From Pseudonocardia sp. CNS-004 (lineage in GTDB: Bacteria > Actinomycetota > Actinomycetes > Mycobacteriales > Pseudonocardiaceae), in the NCBI GenBank assembly GCA_001942185.1, contig MKJV01000066.1, positions 1 to 64,000 on the forward strand: a stretch of 64,000 nt of DNA, written 5' to 3'. The position numbers were made by a program, and so were the translations under genes. The stretch's first letter is position 1. Each line of letters opens with the position of its first letter. Below are positions 19,053-27,572 of the stretch, piece after piece. The notes under the pieces were generated by a model. That model made no database searches and was not told the DNA's origin. It saw only the letters and a list, made by a program, of their open reading frames with translations.

Positions 19053-19088
19053 GGCGGATCCCCGTCCTCCTCGACGCGGGCACCGTCG

Positions 19089-20293
19089 TCACCGCGACGT
19101 GCCGGACAGCGCCGGGGCCTGCGGCCCGCCCGCCTCCGTCGCCAGCCGGCGGCCGCGGATCCTGCGGACCAGACCGACGAGGACGGAGCGCAGTGCCTCG
19201 GCCCGGCGGCTGGACGGGACGAACATCTGCTGCTTGAGCCGCGCGGTGCGCTGGTGCTTGGTGATGAACGGACGCAGCCCGGTCTCGTAGGCGTCCAGGG
19301 CGGCGGCGAGGTCGTCGGGGTGCTCCTGCAGGGCGCTGCCGAGGGCGGCACCGCCGCGCAGCGAGGACGTGGCACCCATACCCGAGTAGAGGTTCATGCA
19401 CCACGCCGCATCCCCCACCAGCACGACCCGACGCGTGCTCCACCGCGGCATCCGCACCTGGTGCACCGAGTCGAACAGGTGGTCGGGGGCCTCTTCCAGG
19501 GAGTCCAGGACGTGGCGCACCACGGGGTCGTCCATCCCGGAGAAGACCGCGCGCAGCCGCTCGACCCGCGACCCGCTGAACTGCTCCTGGATGTCGCTGG
19601 TCCGGTAGGTCAGCAGCGCGGTGGGTGCGTGGTCGGCGAGCCCGAACACCCACACCGCCCGCTTGGCGCGCGCGATGATGATGCTGTCGCTCGCCTCGTA
19701 CGAGGGCACCTGCTCCTTCAGCTGGAACGCGCAGATCATCGCGTTCCACGTGGTCAGGTGGTCCTCGTGCGGACCGAACACGATCCGGCGCACGCTCGAG
19801 CGCATCCCGTCCGCGCCGACCACCAGGTCGACGCTCTCGCGGTACCGCGCACCGGTGTCGGCGTTCTCGAGCAGGACCTGCACCTCGGCGGTCCCCTCGG
19901 TGATCTCGACCGGAGTGGTGGCGAACCGCACCTCGACTCCTGCGATGCTCTGCCACAGCGCGGCCTCGATGTCCCCGCGCAGCACCGCTGCCGGCCCGCC
20001 GGGCTGGTCCAGGAACCCCAGAGCCGGACTGCGCCTGCCCCGACGATCCACCGACCACGAGTTCGCGCCCGCCGCCCGTTCCGGGTTGCGGGTGTGCAGG
20101 TGGTCGGCGATCCCCAGGTCGACCGCGGCCTGCCGACCCTCCGGGAACAACCCGACGAAGTACCCCCCGGTCCGCCGCTCCGCGCCCGTTCGACGATCAC
20201 CGGCGTCCACCCGGCCCGGCGCAGCCCGATCGCCGCGGACATCCCCGCGATCCCGAGCCCCACCACCAGCGCCCTCTTCCGCATGGTCGTCAC
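19089..20293 (-). CDS. FAD-dependent monooxygenase (tandem copy 1)
   Basis: Class A flavoprotein monooxygenase of about 400 residues in the same broad group as TetX and rifampicin monooxygenases. GTG 20293 overlaps the upstream monooxygenase stop as GTGA. Rossmann motif VVGLGIAGMSAAIGL near the N-terminus, DG motif VGADGMRSSVRRIVFG near 150, and GD motif VVLVGDAAWCMN near 280. One base is lost near 20186 inside the first 40 residues. It is a clear duplicate of the neighbouring monooxygenase. Third gene of an operon opposite a TetR, so it probably modifies a toxic aromatic or an antibiotic; the substrate is unknown. Confidence 0.9.
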
Positions 20294-21507
20294 TGCGCCG
20301 TGCCGGACAGGGCCGCAGCCGAGGATGCGTTGTACTCCGCCGTCATCCGGCGGTGGACGACCTTGCGGATCAGTTCGAGGACGACCGAACCCAGTACCTC
20401 GACCGGCCGGCTGGACGGGACGAACCTCTGTTGCTTGGCCCGTGCGGAGCGCTGCTGCCTGGTGATGTAGGGACGCAGGCCGGTCTCATAGGCCGCCAGA
20501 GCGGCGGCGAGGTCGTCGGGGTGCTCCGCCACGGCCACGCCCAGCGCGGCGCCGCCGCGCAGCGAGGACGAGGAGCCCATCGCCGAGTAGGTGTTCATGC
20601 ACCAGGCCGCGTCGCCCACCAGCACGACCCGCCCCGCGCTCCACCGCGGCATCTTCACCTGGTGTATCGAGTCGAACACGTGGTCAGAGGCCTCCTCGAG
20701 GGAGTCAAGGACGTGGCGCACCACGGGGTCGTGCTCCATCCCGGAGAAGACCGCGCGCAGCTGCTCGATCGCCGACCCGGCGAACCGGTCCGGGATGTCC
20801 TCGGTGCGGTAGGTCAGCCACGCGCAGGGCGCGTGGTCGGAGAGTCCGAACACCCACACCGCACGCTTGGGGCGCGCGACGAGGATGCTGTCGCTCGCCT
20901 CGTAGGAGGGCACCTGCTCCTTCAGCTTGAAGGCGCAGATCATCGCCTTCCAGTTGACCATGTAGTCCTCGTCCGGACCGAACACCATCCGGCGCACGCT
21001 CGAGCGCATCCCGTCCGCGCCGACCACGAGATCGAAGTCCTCGCGGTACCGCGTCCCGGCGCCGGCGTCCTCGAGCAGGACCTGCACCCCGCCGGCGCCC
21101 TCGGTGATCTCGACCGGAGTGGTCGCGAACCGCACCTCGACCGCGTCCTCGGTTCCGTTCCCGGCGATGCCCTGCCACAGCGCGGCCTCGATGTCGCTGC
21201 GCAGCACCGATGCCAGCCCGCTGGGCGCGTCCAGCAGTCCCAGAGCCGGCTTGCGCCTGCCCCGACGATCCACCGTCCACGAGTTCCCGCCCGGTCTCCA
21301 TTCCGGGTTGCGGGTGTGCAGGTGCTCGGCGATCCCCAGGTCGGCCGCGGCCTGCAAACCCTCCTGGAACATGAAGATGTAGTAGCCCCAGGTCCGACGC
21401 TCGGGCGCCCGTTCGACGATCACGGGCGTCCATCCCGCCTGGCGCAGCCCGATCGCCGCGGACATCCCCGCGATCCCGAGCCCGACTACCAAAGCCCTCT
21501 TCTGCAT
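20290..21507 (-). CDS. FAD-dependent monooxygenase (tandem copy 2)
   Basis: Intact frame of 405 residues. ATG 21507 has AGAGGGGAGA upstream; an earlier ATG at 21528 is less well placed. Motifs are VVGLGIAGMSAAIGLRQAG, VGADGMRSSVRRMVFG and VVLVGDAAWCMNTYSAMG. Large blocks are identical to the downstream copy (YEASDSI, VVRHVLDSLEEA), so the pair arose by tandem duplication, while the substrate-facing region around 90-115 and 195-240 differs. Being intact, it is the best copy for modelling. Confidence 0.93.
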   Translation of the reverse strand: MQKRALVVGLGIAGMSAAIGLRQAGWTPVIVERAPERRTWGYYIFMFQEGLQAAADLGIAEHLHTRNPEWRPGGNSWTVDRRGRRKPALGLLDAPSGLASVLRSDIEAALWQGIAGNGTEDAVEVRFATTPVEITEGAGGVQVLLEDAGAGTRYREDFDLVVGADGMRSSVRRMVFGPDEDYMVNWKAMICAFKLKEQVPSYEASDSILVARPKRAVWVFGLSDHAPCAWLTYRTEDIPDRFAGSAIEQLRAVFSGMEHDPVVRHVLDSLEEASDHVFDSIHQVKMPRWSAGRVVLVGDAAWCMNTYSAMGSSSSLRGGAALGVAVAEHPDDLAAALAAYETGLRPYITRQQRSARAKQQRFVPSSRPVEVLGSVVLELIRKVVHRRMTAEYNASSAAALSGTAQ

Positions 21508-21546
21508 GACTCTCCCCTCTCCGATCACGATCGACTGGTGGACGGC

Positions 21547-22506
21547 TCAGTCCGGCACGACGACGACGCGGCTGCGGCCGGTGTGCGCCCACGCCTCACC
21601 GACCCGGCTCAGCGGGAACGCGGTGTAGGGCAGGTGCAGGGATCCGTCGGCGAACCGGGCCATGACCTCGGGCGCCTCGGCGAGCATCTCCTCGTGGGAC
21701 ACCGATCCGGCGCCGCTCCCGGTGATCCGGATCCGCCGGCTGCGCAGCAGCTCCGCGGGCAGCGATGCCTCCAGGCCCGCGAGCGAACCGATCTGCACGT
21801 AGGACGTGTTCGCCTCGGTGTCCTCGTCGCTGCGGCCCAGCGCGGCGAATGCCGCCTCGGCGACGGGCCCCCACAGGTAGTCCAGGACGAGACCGGGCGA
21901 CGTCTCGGACACGGCATCGGCCAGAGCCTGCTCCAGGCCGTCGGGCCCGTCGTGGGCCAGCGACACGGTTGTCGCACCCGCGCCGCGCAGCCGCTCCAGC
22001 GCCTCCGGATCGCGCCCGGCGGCGATGACCCGCCCCGCCCCGAGCGCCAGCGCCCCCTGCACGGCGAGGCTGCCCGACATCCCCGTGGCGCCCAGCACCA
22101 GCACGGTGCCCAACGCCCCCACTTCCTTGCGCCGCGCGGTGAGGACCATCCAGCCCGACAGGCCGGGGTTCATGCCCGCGGCGATCGCGAGCGGATCCGC
22201 CCCCGCCGGAACCTCCGCCTGGAAGGGGGCGAAGAGCCGCTCGGCCATCGTCCCGAAGGGCGGACGCGCGTAGCCGGTGTAGACCAGGCGCCCGTCGCCG
22301 GTGCGGGCGACCGCATCGATGCCCGGGACCAGCGGGTACGCCATCTCGCCGCGGCCGTAGTGCCGCCCGGTGGCCAGCCCGCGAACGATGTTGTGCAGGC
22401 CGGCCCCGACGAGGTGCAGCGGCTCGTGACCGGGCGGGACCGTCGGCTCGGGGAAGTCGGCGCAGGCGGGGGAGGCATCGGGGGCGGTGACGACTGCAGC
22501 GCGCAT
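21547..22506 (-). CDS. MDR-family quinone oxidoreductase-like protein (zinc-free)
   Basis: Medium-chain reductase of 319 residues without the zinc-binding Cys/His set. NADPH-binding site VLVLGATGMSGSLAVQGALALGAGRVIAAG near 140-170. ATG 22506 follows GGAG. First gene of the three-gene operon with the two monooxygenases and divergent from a TetR across operator B. Zinc-free MDR proteins reduce quinones or activated alkenes, so reduction followed by hydroxylation of one xenobiotic is a reasonable model, not proven. Confidence 0.88.
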   Translation of the reverse strand: MRAAVVTAPDASPACADFPEPTVPPGHEPLHLVGAGLHNIVRGLATGRHYGRGEMAYPLVPGIDAVARTGDGRLVYTGYARPPFGTMAERLFAPFQAEVPAGADPLAIAAGMNPGLSGWMVLTARRKEVGALGTVLVLGATGMSGSLAVQGALALGAGRVIAAGRDPEALERLRGAGATTVSLAHDGPDGLEQALADAVSETSPGLVLDYLWGPVAEAAFAALGRSDEDTEANTSYVQIGSLAGLEASLPAELLRSRRIRITGSGAGSVSHEEMLAEAPEVMARFADGSLHLPYTAFPLSRVGEAWAHTGRSRVVVVPD

Positions 22507-22515
22507 CAGGAGTCT

Positions 22516-22564
22516 CCTTAACTAAGTTCAACGCTGTAGCCAGCATGCCTGAACACCGTTAAGG
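22516..22564. promoter_or_regulatory. TetR operator site B
   Basis: Arms CCTTAACTAAGTTCA (22516-22530) and TGAACACCGTTAAGG (22550-22564) are near inverted repeats. Each holds the AAC-N3-GTT core. The site fills the gap between the divergent quinone-reductase-monooxygenase operon and the TetR gene, and ends 9 bp before the TetR ATG, so one repressor could shut both promoters. Confidence 0.8.
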
Positions 22565-22572
22565 TGTCAACC

Positions 22573-23210
22573 ATGACCAAGGGCATCACTCGGGAGCGGA
22601 TCGTCACGGCGGCGCTCGAACTCCTCGACGACCAGGGCATGGACGCCCTCACCGTCCGCGCGCTCGCCTCCCGGCTCGACGTCCGCGCCCCCGCCCTCTA
22701 CTGGCACGTCCGCAACAAGCAGGAGCTGCTCGACGAGATGGCCACCGAGGTCATGCGCCGCGTGGCCGGCGCCTTCGCCGCGGTCCCGCCGGGCGACGGG
22801 TGGCGCGACGACCTCGCCGCCTACGCCCGCGTGCTGCGCTCGGAGTACCTGCTCCACCGCGACGGGGCCCGCATCTTCAGCGGCACCCGGATCACCGACC
22901 CGGACGTGGTCCGCATGAAGGAGCCGTTGTTCGAACGCTGGGCCGAGTCCGGCTGGAAGCCCGCCGACGCCGACGACGCCATCGACCTGGTCACCGCGTT
23001 CGTCGTCGGCTTCGTCATCGAGGAACAGGAGCGGCGCCAGGCCGCCGAGACCGATCCGACGCGCTACTCGACCGACCAGCGCGACGCCTGGCTGGGCGAA
23101 GGCGCGTCACTGGTGAAGGAGGCCGGGCACCTCCACGACGACGGCGACCAGCGGTTCGACCGGCACCTCGGCATGGTCCTCGACGGGATCGCCGCCCGGC
23201 CGGCGCGTGA
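22573..23210 (+). CDS. TetR-class repressor with TetR_C domain (paralogue 2)
   Basis: About 212 residues. Helix-turn-helix TVRALASRLDVRAPALYWHV, then a tetracycline-repressor-type C-terminal domain ([24 protein letters not shown]). Very similar to the TetR at 13584-14221. ATG 22573 follows AAGG inside operator B. The natural stop appears lost: the frame reads IAARPAR and continues, while TGA at 23208-23210 is one frame off, so a single missing base near 23206 would restore the end two bases before the convergent exporter stop. As in paralogue 1, the residue equivalent to TetR His100 is Phe, arguing against a Mg-tetracycline ligand. Confidence 0.9.
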
Positions 23211-23211
23211 C

Positions 23212-24639
23212 TCACCCGCGCTTGCGCACCAGCACCGTCGCGAGCACCGCGGCCGCGACGAGCGCCGCGCCACCCATCAGGATGTAGAGCTGCACCCCGG
23301 CCAGGGAGTTCGCGGCGACCCCTGCGACGAGCGTGTCGGTGGCCGTCGCATTGAGCACCATCACGCCGACGACGTTGAGCACGACCGACCCGACGCAGAG
23401 CACGACCGCCACCAGGCTGCCGATCGCACCGTGGTTCTCGGGCGGTGTGATGGCGGTCGCGAGGTTGAAGCTGGAGGCGATGCCCGCGCCGGCGGCCACG
23501 CCGAGCAGGGTGGCGCAGACGAGCCCGACCGCGAGCACCGAGATGCCCACGAGCATCCCGAACGTGGCCAGCAGGCCCACCGCGATCCCGGCGAGCAGCG
23601 TGCGCGCCGGACCGATCCGGGACGCGAGGACACCGGACACCGGGCCACCGATCATGATCCCGACCGCGGACAGCACGAACAACGCGAGCACCACGTCGCC
23701 ACCGCCGAGGCCGTAGCCGAGGCCGAGCTCGGGCGGCACCTCCGCGACGAGGCTCTTCAGCTGCAGCATGCTCTGCACCGACCCGGCCGTGAGCGCCACC
23801 GCGCCCAGCGTCAACGCCAGCGACCCGCTGTGCCCACGCAGGTCGACGATCGGCTCGGGAACCCGCAGCACGTGCCGCACCCCGGCGGTCAGCGCGATGA
23901 CGCCGCCGACCAGCGCGGCCAGCAGACCCGGGTTCGCCCAGCCCACGTCCGGGGCCATGCTGACGCTACCGAGCACCGCGACCAGACCGGAACCGAGCAG
24001 CAGCGCCCCGGCGAGGTCGACCGACCCGCCGGAGCGGATCGGCGGCTCCGGGATGAACAGCCGCACGGTGACCGCGCAGACCATCGCGAGAGCGGTGGCG
24101 ACGACGAAGACGCTCCGGTAGCCGAACGCGTCGATCGCCGGGTTCAGCAGGAACAGCGCGGGGATCCCCAGTACCGACGCGCCCGTGGTCACGACGCCGA
24201 CGGCGGCCATCCCGACCCGTGGGGTGCAGACCTGGCGGGTGATCGCCACCGTGAGCAGGACCGCTCCCATGGCCGCGCCCTGCAGGAACCGCCCGAGCAC
24301 GAAGACGACGACGTTCGGCGCGACCAGGCAGACCAGCGATCCCGCGAGCGTGACGAGCATGGTGACGACGAGGATCCGGCGCTTGCCGTGGAGGTCGGCG
24401 TTGCGCCCGAGCAACGGCGCCCACATCGCGCCCGCCAGCATCGCGCTCGAGTTGAGCCACGCGGCCTGGTCGGTCTGGAAGTGCCGCATCATGTCCGGCA
24501 ACGCCAGCAGCGGGGCGACGATGACCAGGTCGGCCAACAGGTTCGCCCCGACGAGGATCACCAACCAGCCGACCAGCCGACCGCTCCACCTGTCCTCCGC
24601 GACGCCCGACGGGCGCGCTACCGACGTGACTTGCACCAT
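23212..24639 (-). CDS. MFS drug exporter, DHA2-like
   Basis: Membrane exporter of 475 residues with about 14 hydrophobic helices. ATG 24639 follows GGAGAGA. Motif A-like loop LLGRNADLHGKRRILV between helices 2 and 3, and GRFLQGAAMGAVLLTVAITRQ in helix 4, are typical. The gene ends 2 bp from the inferred end of the TetR gene, tail to tail. It lies beside monooxygenases and a repressor, so export of the same toxic compound is plausible. No AAC-N3-GTT site is visible upstream, so it may not share the operator. Confidence 0.88.
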   Translation of the reverse strand: MVQVTSVARPSGVAEDRWSGRLVGWLVILVGANLLADLVIVAPLLALPDMMRHFQTDQAAWLNSSAMLAGAMWAPLLGRNADLHGKRRILVVTMLVTLAGSLVCLVAPNVVVFVLGRFLQGAAMGAVLLTVAITRQVCTPRVGMAAVGVVTTGASVLGIPALFLLNPAIDAFGYRSVFVVATALAMVCAVTVRLFIPEPPIRSGGSVDLAGALLLGSGLVAVLGSVSMAPDVGWANPGLLAALVGGVIALTAGVRHVLRVPEPIVDLRGHSGSLALTLGAVALTAGSVQSMLQLKSLVAEVPPELGLGYGLGGGDVVLALFVLSAVGIMIGGPVSGVLASRIGPARTLLAGIAVGLLATFGMLVGISVLAVGLVCATLLGVAAGAGIASSFNLATAITPPENHGAIGSLVAVVLCVGSVVLNVVGVMVLNATATDTLVAGVAANSLAGVQLYILMGGAALVAAAVLATVLVRKRG

Positions 24640-24731
24640 GAGTTCTCTCCAGGTGGCGGCGGCCGGGAACACCCGACCGCCTCGAGGGTTTCGTTTCTCC
24701 GGTTCCGGAGAGCGGTCCGCCCGCAGGGGCG

Positions 24732-25949
24732 CTACACCACGCCCGCGACGGGGCGGCGGACGCGCCCGCGGGCGGCGCCTCGGCGCACGTCGGAGTACAC
24801 GTCCTCGAACGCGTCCAGGGTCGCGTCGAGATCGTGTGCCGCGGCCGCCTCCCGGCCGGCAGCGCCCATCCGCGCACGGGTCGCCGGATCGTCGAGCAGG
24901 GCGGTGAGCGCCGCCGCGAGCCCGGCCACATCTGCGGGCCGGTACAGCAGGCCGTTGCGGCCGGGGTGGACGAGGTGCGGGAGCGCGACGGCGTCGGCGG
25001 CCACCACGGGCCGCCCGGCCGCCATCGCCTCGAGCGTCACCAGGCTCTGCAGCTCGGCGATGCCCGGCATGCAGAACACCGCGCACCGCCGGTAGGCCGC
25101 GACGAGCGCGTCGTCGTCCACGGCGCCGCGGAACCGCACCCGGTCCGCCAGGCCGAGGTCCCGGGCCAACGCGCTCCACCCGGCGCGGCGGGTGCCGTCA
25201 CCGACGATCTCCAGTCGGGCAGGGCCGGTCACCAGCGCGAACGCCCGGATCAGCTCGTCGACCCGCTTCTCCCGCTCCAGCCGGCCCACGAACAACACCG
25301 TGGGCTCGGACGCGGGTTCGGGTTCGACACCGCCGGTCCCGAACCTGCTCAGGTCGATGCCGCAGGACACCGCGCGACCCGAGAGCCCCGCGCGGGCGCC
25401 GAGGAGCTCGACGGCCCGGGGCGTGGGCGCGGTGACCACATCGGCGGCCCCGTACACGCGGGCCAGATCCCGCCAGGCCCACCGCGAGACCCGCTCGGCG
25501 AGCACGTCCGGCACCCGGGCGTGCTGCAGCAGGTTCTCGGGCATGAAGTGGTTCGTGGCGACGGTCGGGCACCCGGCCGCGGACGCGGCCGCGAGCAGAC
25601 CGCGCCCGACCTGGAAGTGCGACTGCACGTGCACGACGTCCGGGCGCACCGCCCGCAGCACCCGCTGCGCCCCCGCGGCGGCCGGGCCGGGCAGGCACGC
25701 GCGGAACCGGTCCTGGCCGGGGACGCGGTAGGAGCGCAGCCGGTGCACCGCCGTCATCCCGGCTGCCGGGACCGGGGACGAGGCGGGGCCGGTGTCGGAA
25801 GGCGCCACCACGTGCACCTCGTGCCCTCGCCCGGCGAGGCCGGCAGCCAGTCTCGCGGTGAACCGGGCGGCGCCGTTGATGTCGGGCGGGAACGTGTCGG
25901 CGCCGATCAGGACGCGCAGCGGGCGGTTCACGGTCGTTCCCGTGGGCAC
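24732..25949 (-). CDS. GT4-family glycosyltransferase (PimB/MgtA-like)
   Basis: GT-B glycosyltransferase of about 405 residues. N-terminal acceptor domain with RVLIGADTFPPDINGAARF, then linker, then a donor domain with VLFVGRLEREKRVDELIRAF, FCMPGIAELQSLVTLEAMA and GRPVVAAD. The E-x7-E motif region is present as ELQSLVTLE. GTG 25949 lies 5 nt after AGGAG, the same spacing as the P-type ATPase start. The gene is preceded by the conserved leader copy B. Likely products are mannosylated lipids or other envelope glycans; specificity cannot be assigned. Confidence 0.9.
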   Translation of the reverse strand: MPTGTTVNRPLRVLIGADTFPPDINGAARFTARLAAGLAGRGHEVHVVAPSDTGPASSPVPAAGMTAVHRLRSYRVPGQDRFRACLPGPAAAGAQRVLRAVRPDVVHVQSHFQVGRGLLAAASAAGCPTVATNHFMPENLLQHARVPDVLAERVSRWAWRDLARVYGAADVVTAPTPRAVELLGARAGLSGRAVSCGIDLSRFGTGGVEPEPASEPTVLFVGRLEREKRVDELIRAFALVTGPARLEIVGDGTRRAGWSALARDLGLADRVRFRGAVDDDALVAAYRRCAVFCMPGIAELQSLVTLEAMAAGRPVVAADAVALPHLVHPGRNGLLYRPADVAGLAAALTALLDDPATRARMGAAGREAAAAHDLDATLDAFEDVYSDVRRGAARGRVRRPVAGVV

Positions 25950-26042
25950 GGACACTCCTGGGATGGTCGGGGAGAGGTTCCCCACCACGATCTCGATCCC
26001 GGGTGAATCGCGATCATGATGTGGTTCGGAATCCGGTAAGAG
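25947..26042 (-). promoter_or_regulatory. Conserved 96-nt leader element, copy B (upstream of glycosyltransferase)
   Basis: Fills almost the whole gap between the exporter stop (26052) and the glycosyltransferase start. About 75-80 % identical to 11541-11448, with the same order of blocks, the same hairpin stem (GGGGA-N5-TCCCC, loop ACCTC here) and the same AGGAG-to-GTG spacing. An ATG at 26017 opens a 29-codon frame beginning MIAIHPG that overlaps the glycosyltransferase start and stops at 25928. In copy A the corresponding frame begins MILIHPG and fuses to the ATPase. Confidence 0.7.
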
Positions 26043-26051
26043 GCGCTGCGG

Positions 26052-27506
26052 TCAGTGCGCCGCGGGTGTTCCGCCGGGTGCCGGGCCCCGGACGAGGAGC
26101 GCCCCGACGATCGTGAACAGCGACAGCGTGGCCGCGACCAGGAACGCCGCGTGCACGCCGCCCGCCGTCTGCTCCACGAGCGGGACCCGCTCGGCGGCGA
26201 GCGCCGCCGAGCGCACCGACAGCACGCTGACCAGCAGCGCCACGCCGGCGGCCCCGGCCAGCTGCTGGGCGGTGCTGAAGATCGCGCTGCCGTAGGGGTA
26301 CAACGTCGGCGGCACCGCCCCCAGGCCCACGGCGAACAGCGGCGTGAACACGAACGCCAGCCCCACCGACAGCAGCAGGTGGAACCCGACCACCTGCAGC
26401 AGCGAGCTGTCGGCCGTGAACAGCGTGGCCGACCACAGCGCCGCGCTGGTGGCGACCGTGCCGGGCACGAGCAGCGTCCGCGCGCCGAACCGGTCGTACA
26501 GCCGCCCGACCACCGGCCCCAGCACACCCATGAGCAGCCCGCCCGGCAGGAGCAGCAGGCCCGTGGTGAGCGGCTCCAGCACCAGCACGCTCTGCAGGTA
26601 GATCGGCAGCAGCACGGCCGTGCCCAGCAGCGTTCCCATCGTCAGCATCATCATCACGCCGGCGACCGTGAACGTCCGCGATCCGAAGGTGCGCAGATCC
26701 AGCAGGGCGCGGTCGGTCCGCTGCAGCACCCGCTGCCGGGCGACGAACGCCACCAGGCCCGCGACGCCGACGCCGAATGCGCCCCACACCACGACCGCCG
26801 ACGTGCCACTGATGTGGCCGAGGCTGCTCAACCCGTGGACGAGGCCACCGAAGCCGAGTGCGGACAGCACCACGGACACCACGTCGATCGGCGCCGACGT
26901 GGTCTCCCCGACGTTCGTGATCAGCCGCAGGCCCAGCACCAGCGCGGCGAGCGCGATCGGCAGCACCAGCCAGAACAGGTGGCGCCAGCCGAACAGGTCC
27001 AGCACGACGCCCGACACCGTGGGCCCGATCGCGGGGGCGACGGAGATGACGATCGAGATGTTGCCCATCAGGGCACCCCGGCGGGCCGGGGGCACGAGCG
27101 TCAGCACCGTGGTCGTCAGCAGCGGCATCATGATCGCGGTGCCACCGGCCTGCACGACGCGGCCGGCCAGCAGCACGCCGAAGCCCGGCGCGACCGCCGC
27201 GAGCAGCGTGCCCGCGCTGAACAGCAGCATGGCCGTGGCGAACAGGGTGCGCGTGGGCACCCTCCGGATCAGGAACCCGGTGACCGGGATGACCACGGAC
27301 ATCGTGAGCAGGAAGCCCGCGGTGAGCCACTGCCCGACGCTCGCCTCGACCTGCAGATCGGTCATGAGCACCGGCAGCGCGACGCCCATGATCGTCTCGT
27401 TGAGGAAGACGACGAACGTGGAGACCAGCAGCACCCCGATCACGATGCGGTTGCGGGAACCGAGCTGTCCCGAGGCGTCGGGACCACCTTCGACGACAGC
27501 CGTCAT
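26052..27506 (-). CDS. MFS drug exporter, DHA2 family (EmrB/QacA-like)
   Basis: Intact frame of 484 residues with about 14 helices. Early FLNETIMGVALPVLMTDL and motif C-like VAPAIGPTVSGVVLD are characteristic of proton-coupled DHA2 antiporters. ATG 27506 is 8 bp from operator C, which carries two AAC-N3-GTT cores, so it is probably controlled by one of the paralogous TetR proteins. Function is likely export of a hydrophobic drug or metabolite handled by the nearby monooxygenases. Confidence 0.92.
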   Translation of the reverse strand: MTAVVEGGPDASGQLGSRNRIVIGVLLVSTFVVFLNETIMGVALPVLMTDLQVEASVGQWLTAGFLLTMSVVIPVTGFLIRRVPTRTLFATAMLLFSAGTLLAAVAPGFGVLLAGRVVQAGGTAIMMPLLTTTVLTLVPPARRGALMGNISIVISVAPAIGPTVSGVVLDLFGWRHLFWLVLPIALAALVLGLRLITNVGETTSAPIDVVSVVLSALGFGGLVHGLSSLGHISGTSAVVVWGAFGVGVAGLVAFVARQRVLQRTDRALLDLRTFGSRTFTVAGVMMMLTMGTLLGTAVLLPIYLQSVLVLEPLTTGLLLLPGGLLMGVLGPVVGRLYDRFGARTLLVPGTVATSAALWSATLFTADSSLLQVVGFHLLLSVGLAFVFTPLFAVGLGAVPPTLYPYGSAIFSTAQQLAGAAGVALLVSVLSVRSAALAAERVPLVEQTAGGVHAAFLVAATLSLFTIVGALLVRGPAPGGTPAAH

Positions 27507-27513
27507 GACCGCT

Positions 27514-27555
27514 CCTTAACTAAGTTCATCTCAGCGTGGCTGAACATCGTTAAGG
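27514..27555. promoter_or_regulatory. TetR operator site C
   Basis: CCTTAACTAAGTTCA (27514-27528) is identical to the first arm of site B, and TGAACATCGTTAAGG (27541-27555) differs from the second arm by one base. The spacing between arms is 12 bp instead of 19, which suggests each arm binds on its own. The site lies directly upstream of the DHA2 exporter. Confidence 0.8.
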
Positions 27556-27572
27556 TGTCAAGTTCGGGTGAC

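Noticed and set aside
19089..21507. Naming the monooxygenases Tet(X) or rifampicin monooxygenase
   Set aside because: Only general class A flavoprotein motifs are shared; the repressors' ligand residues argue against tetracycline.
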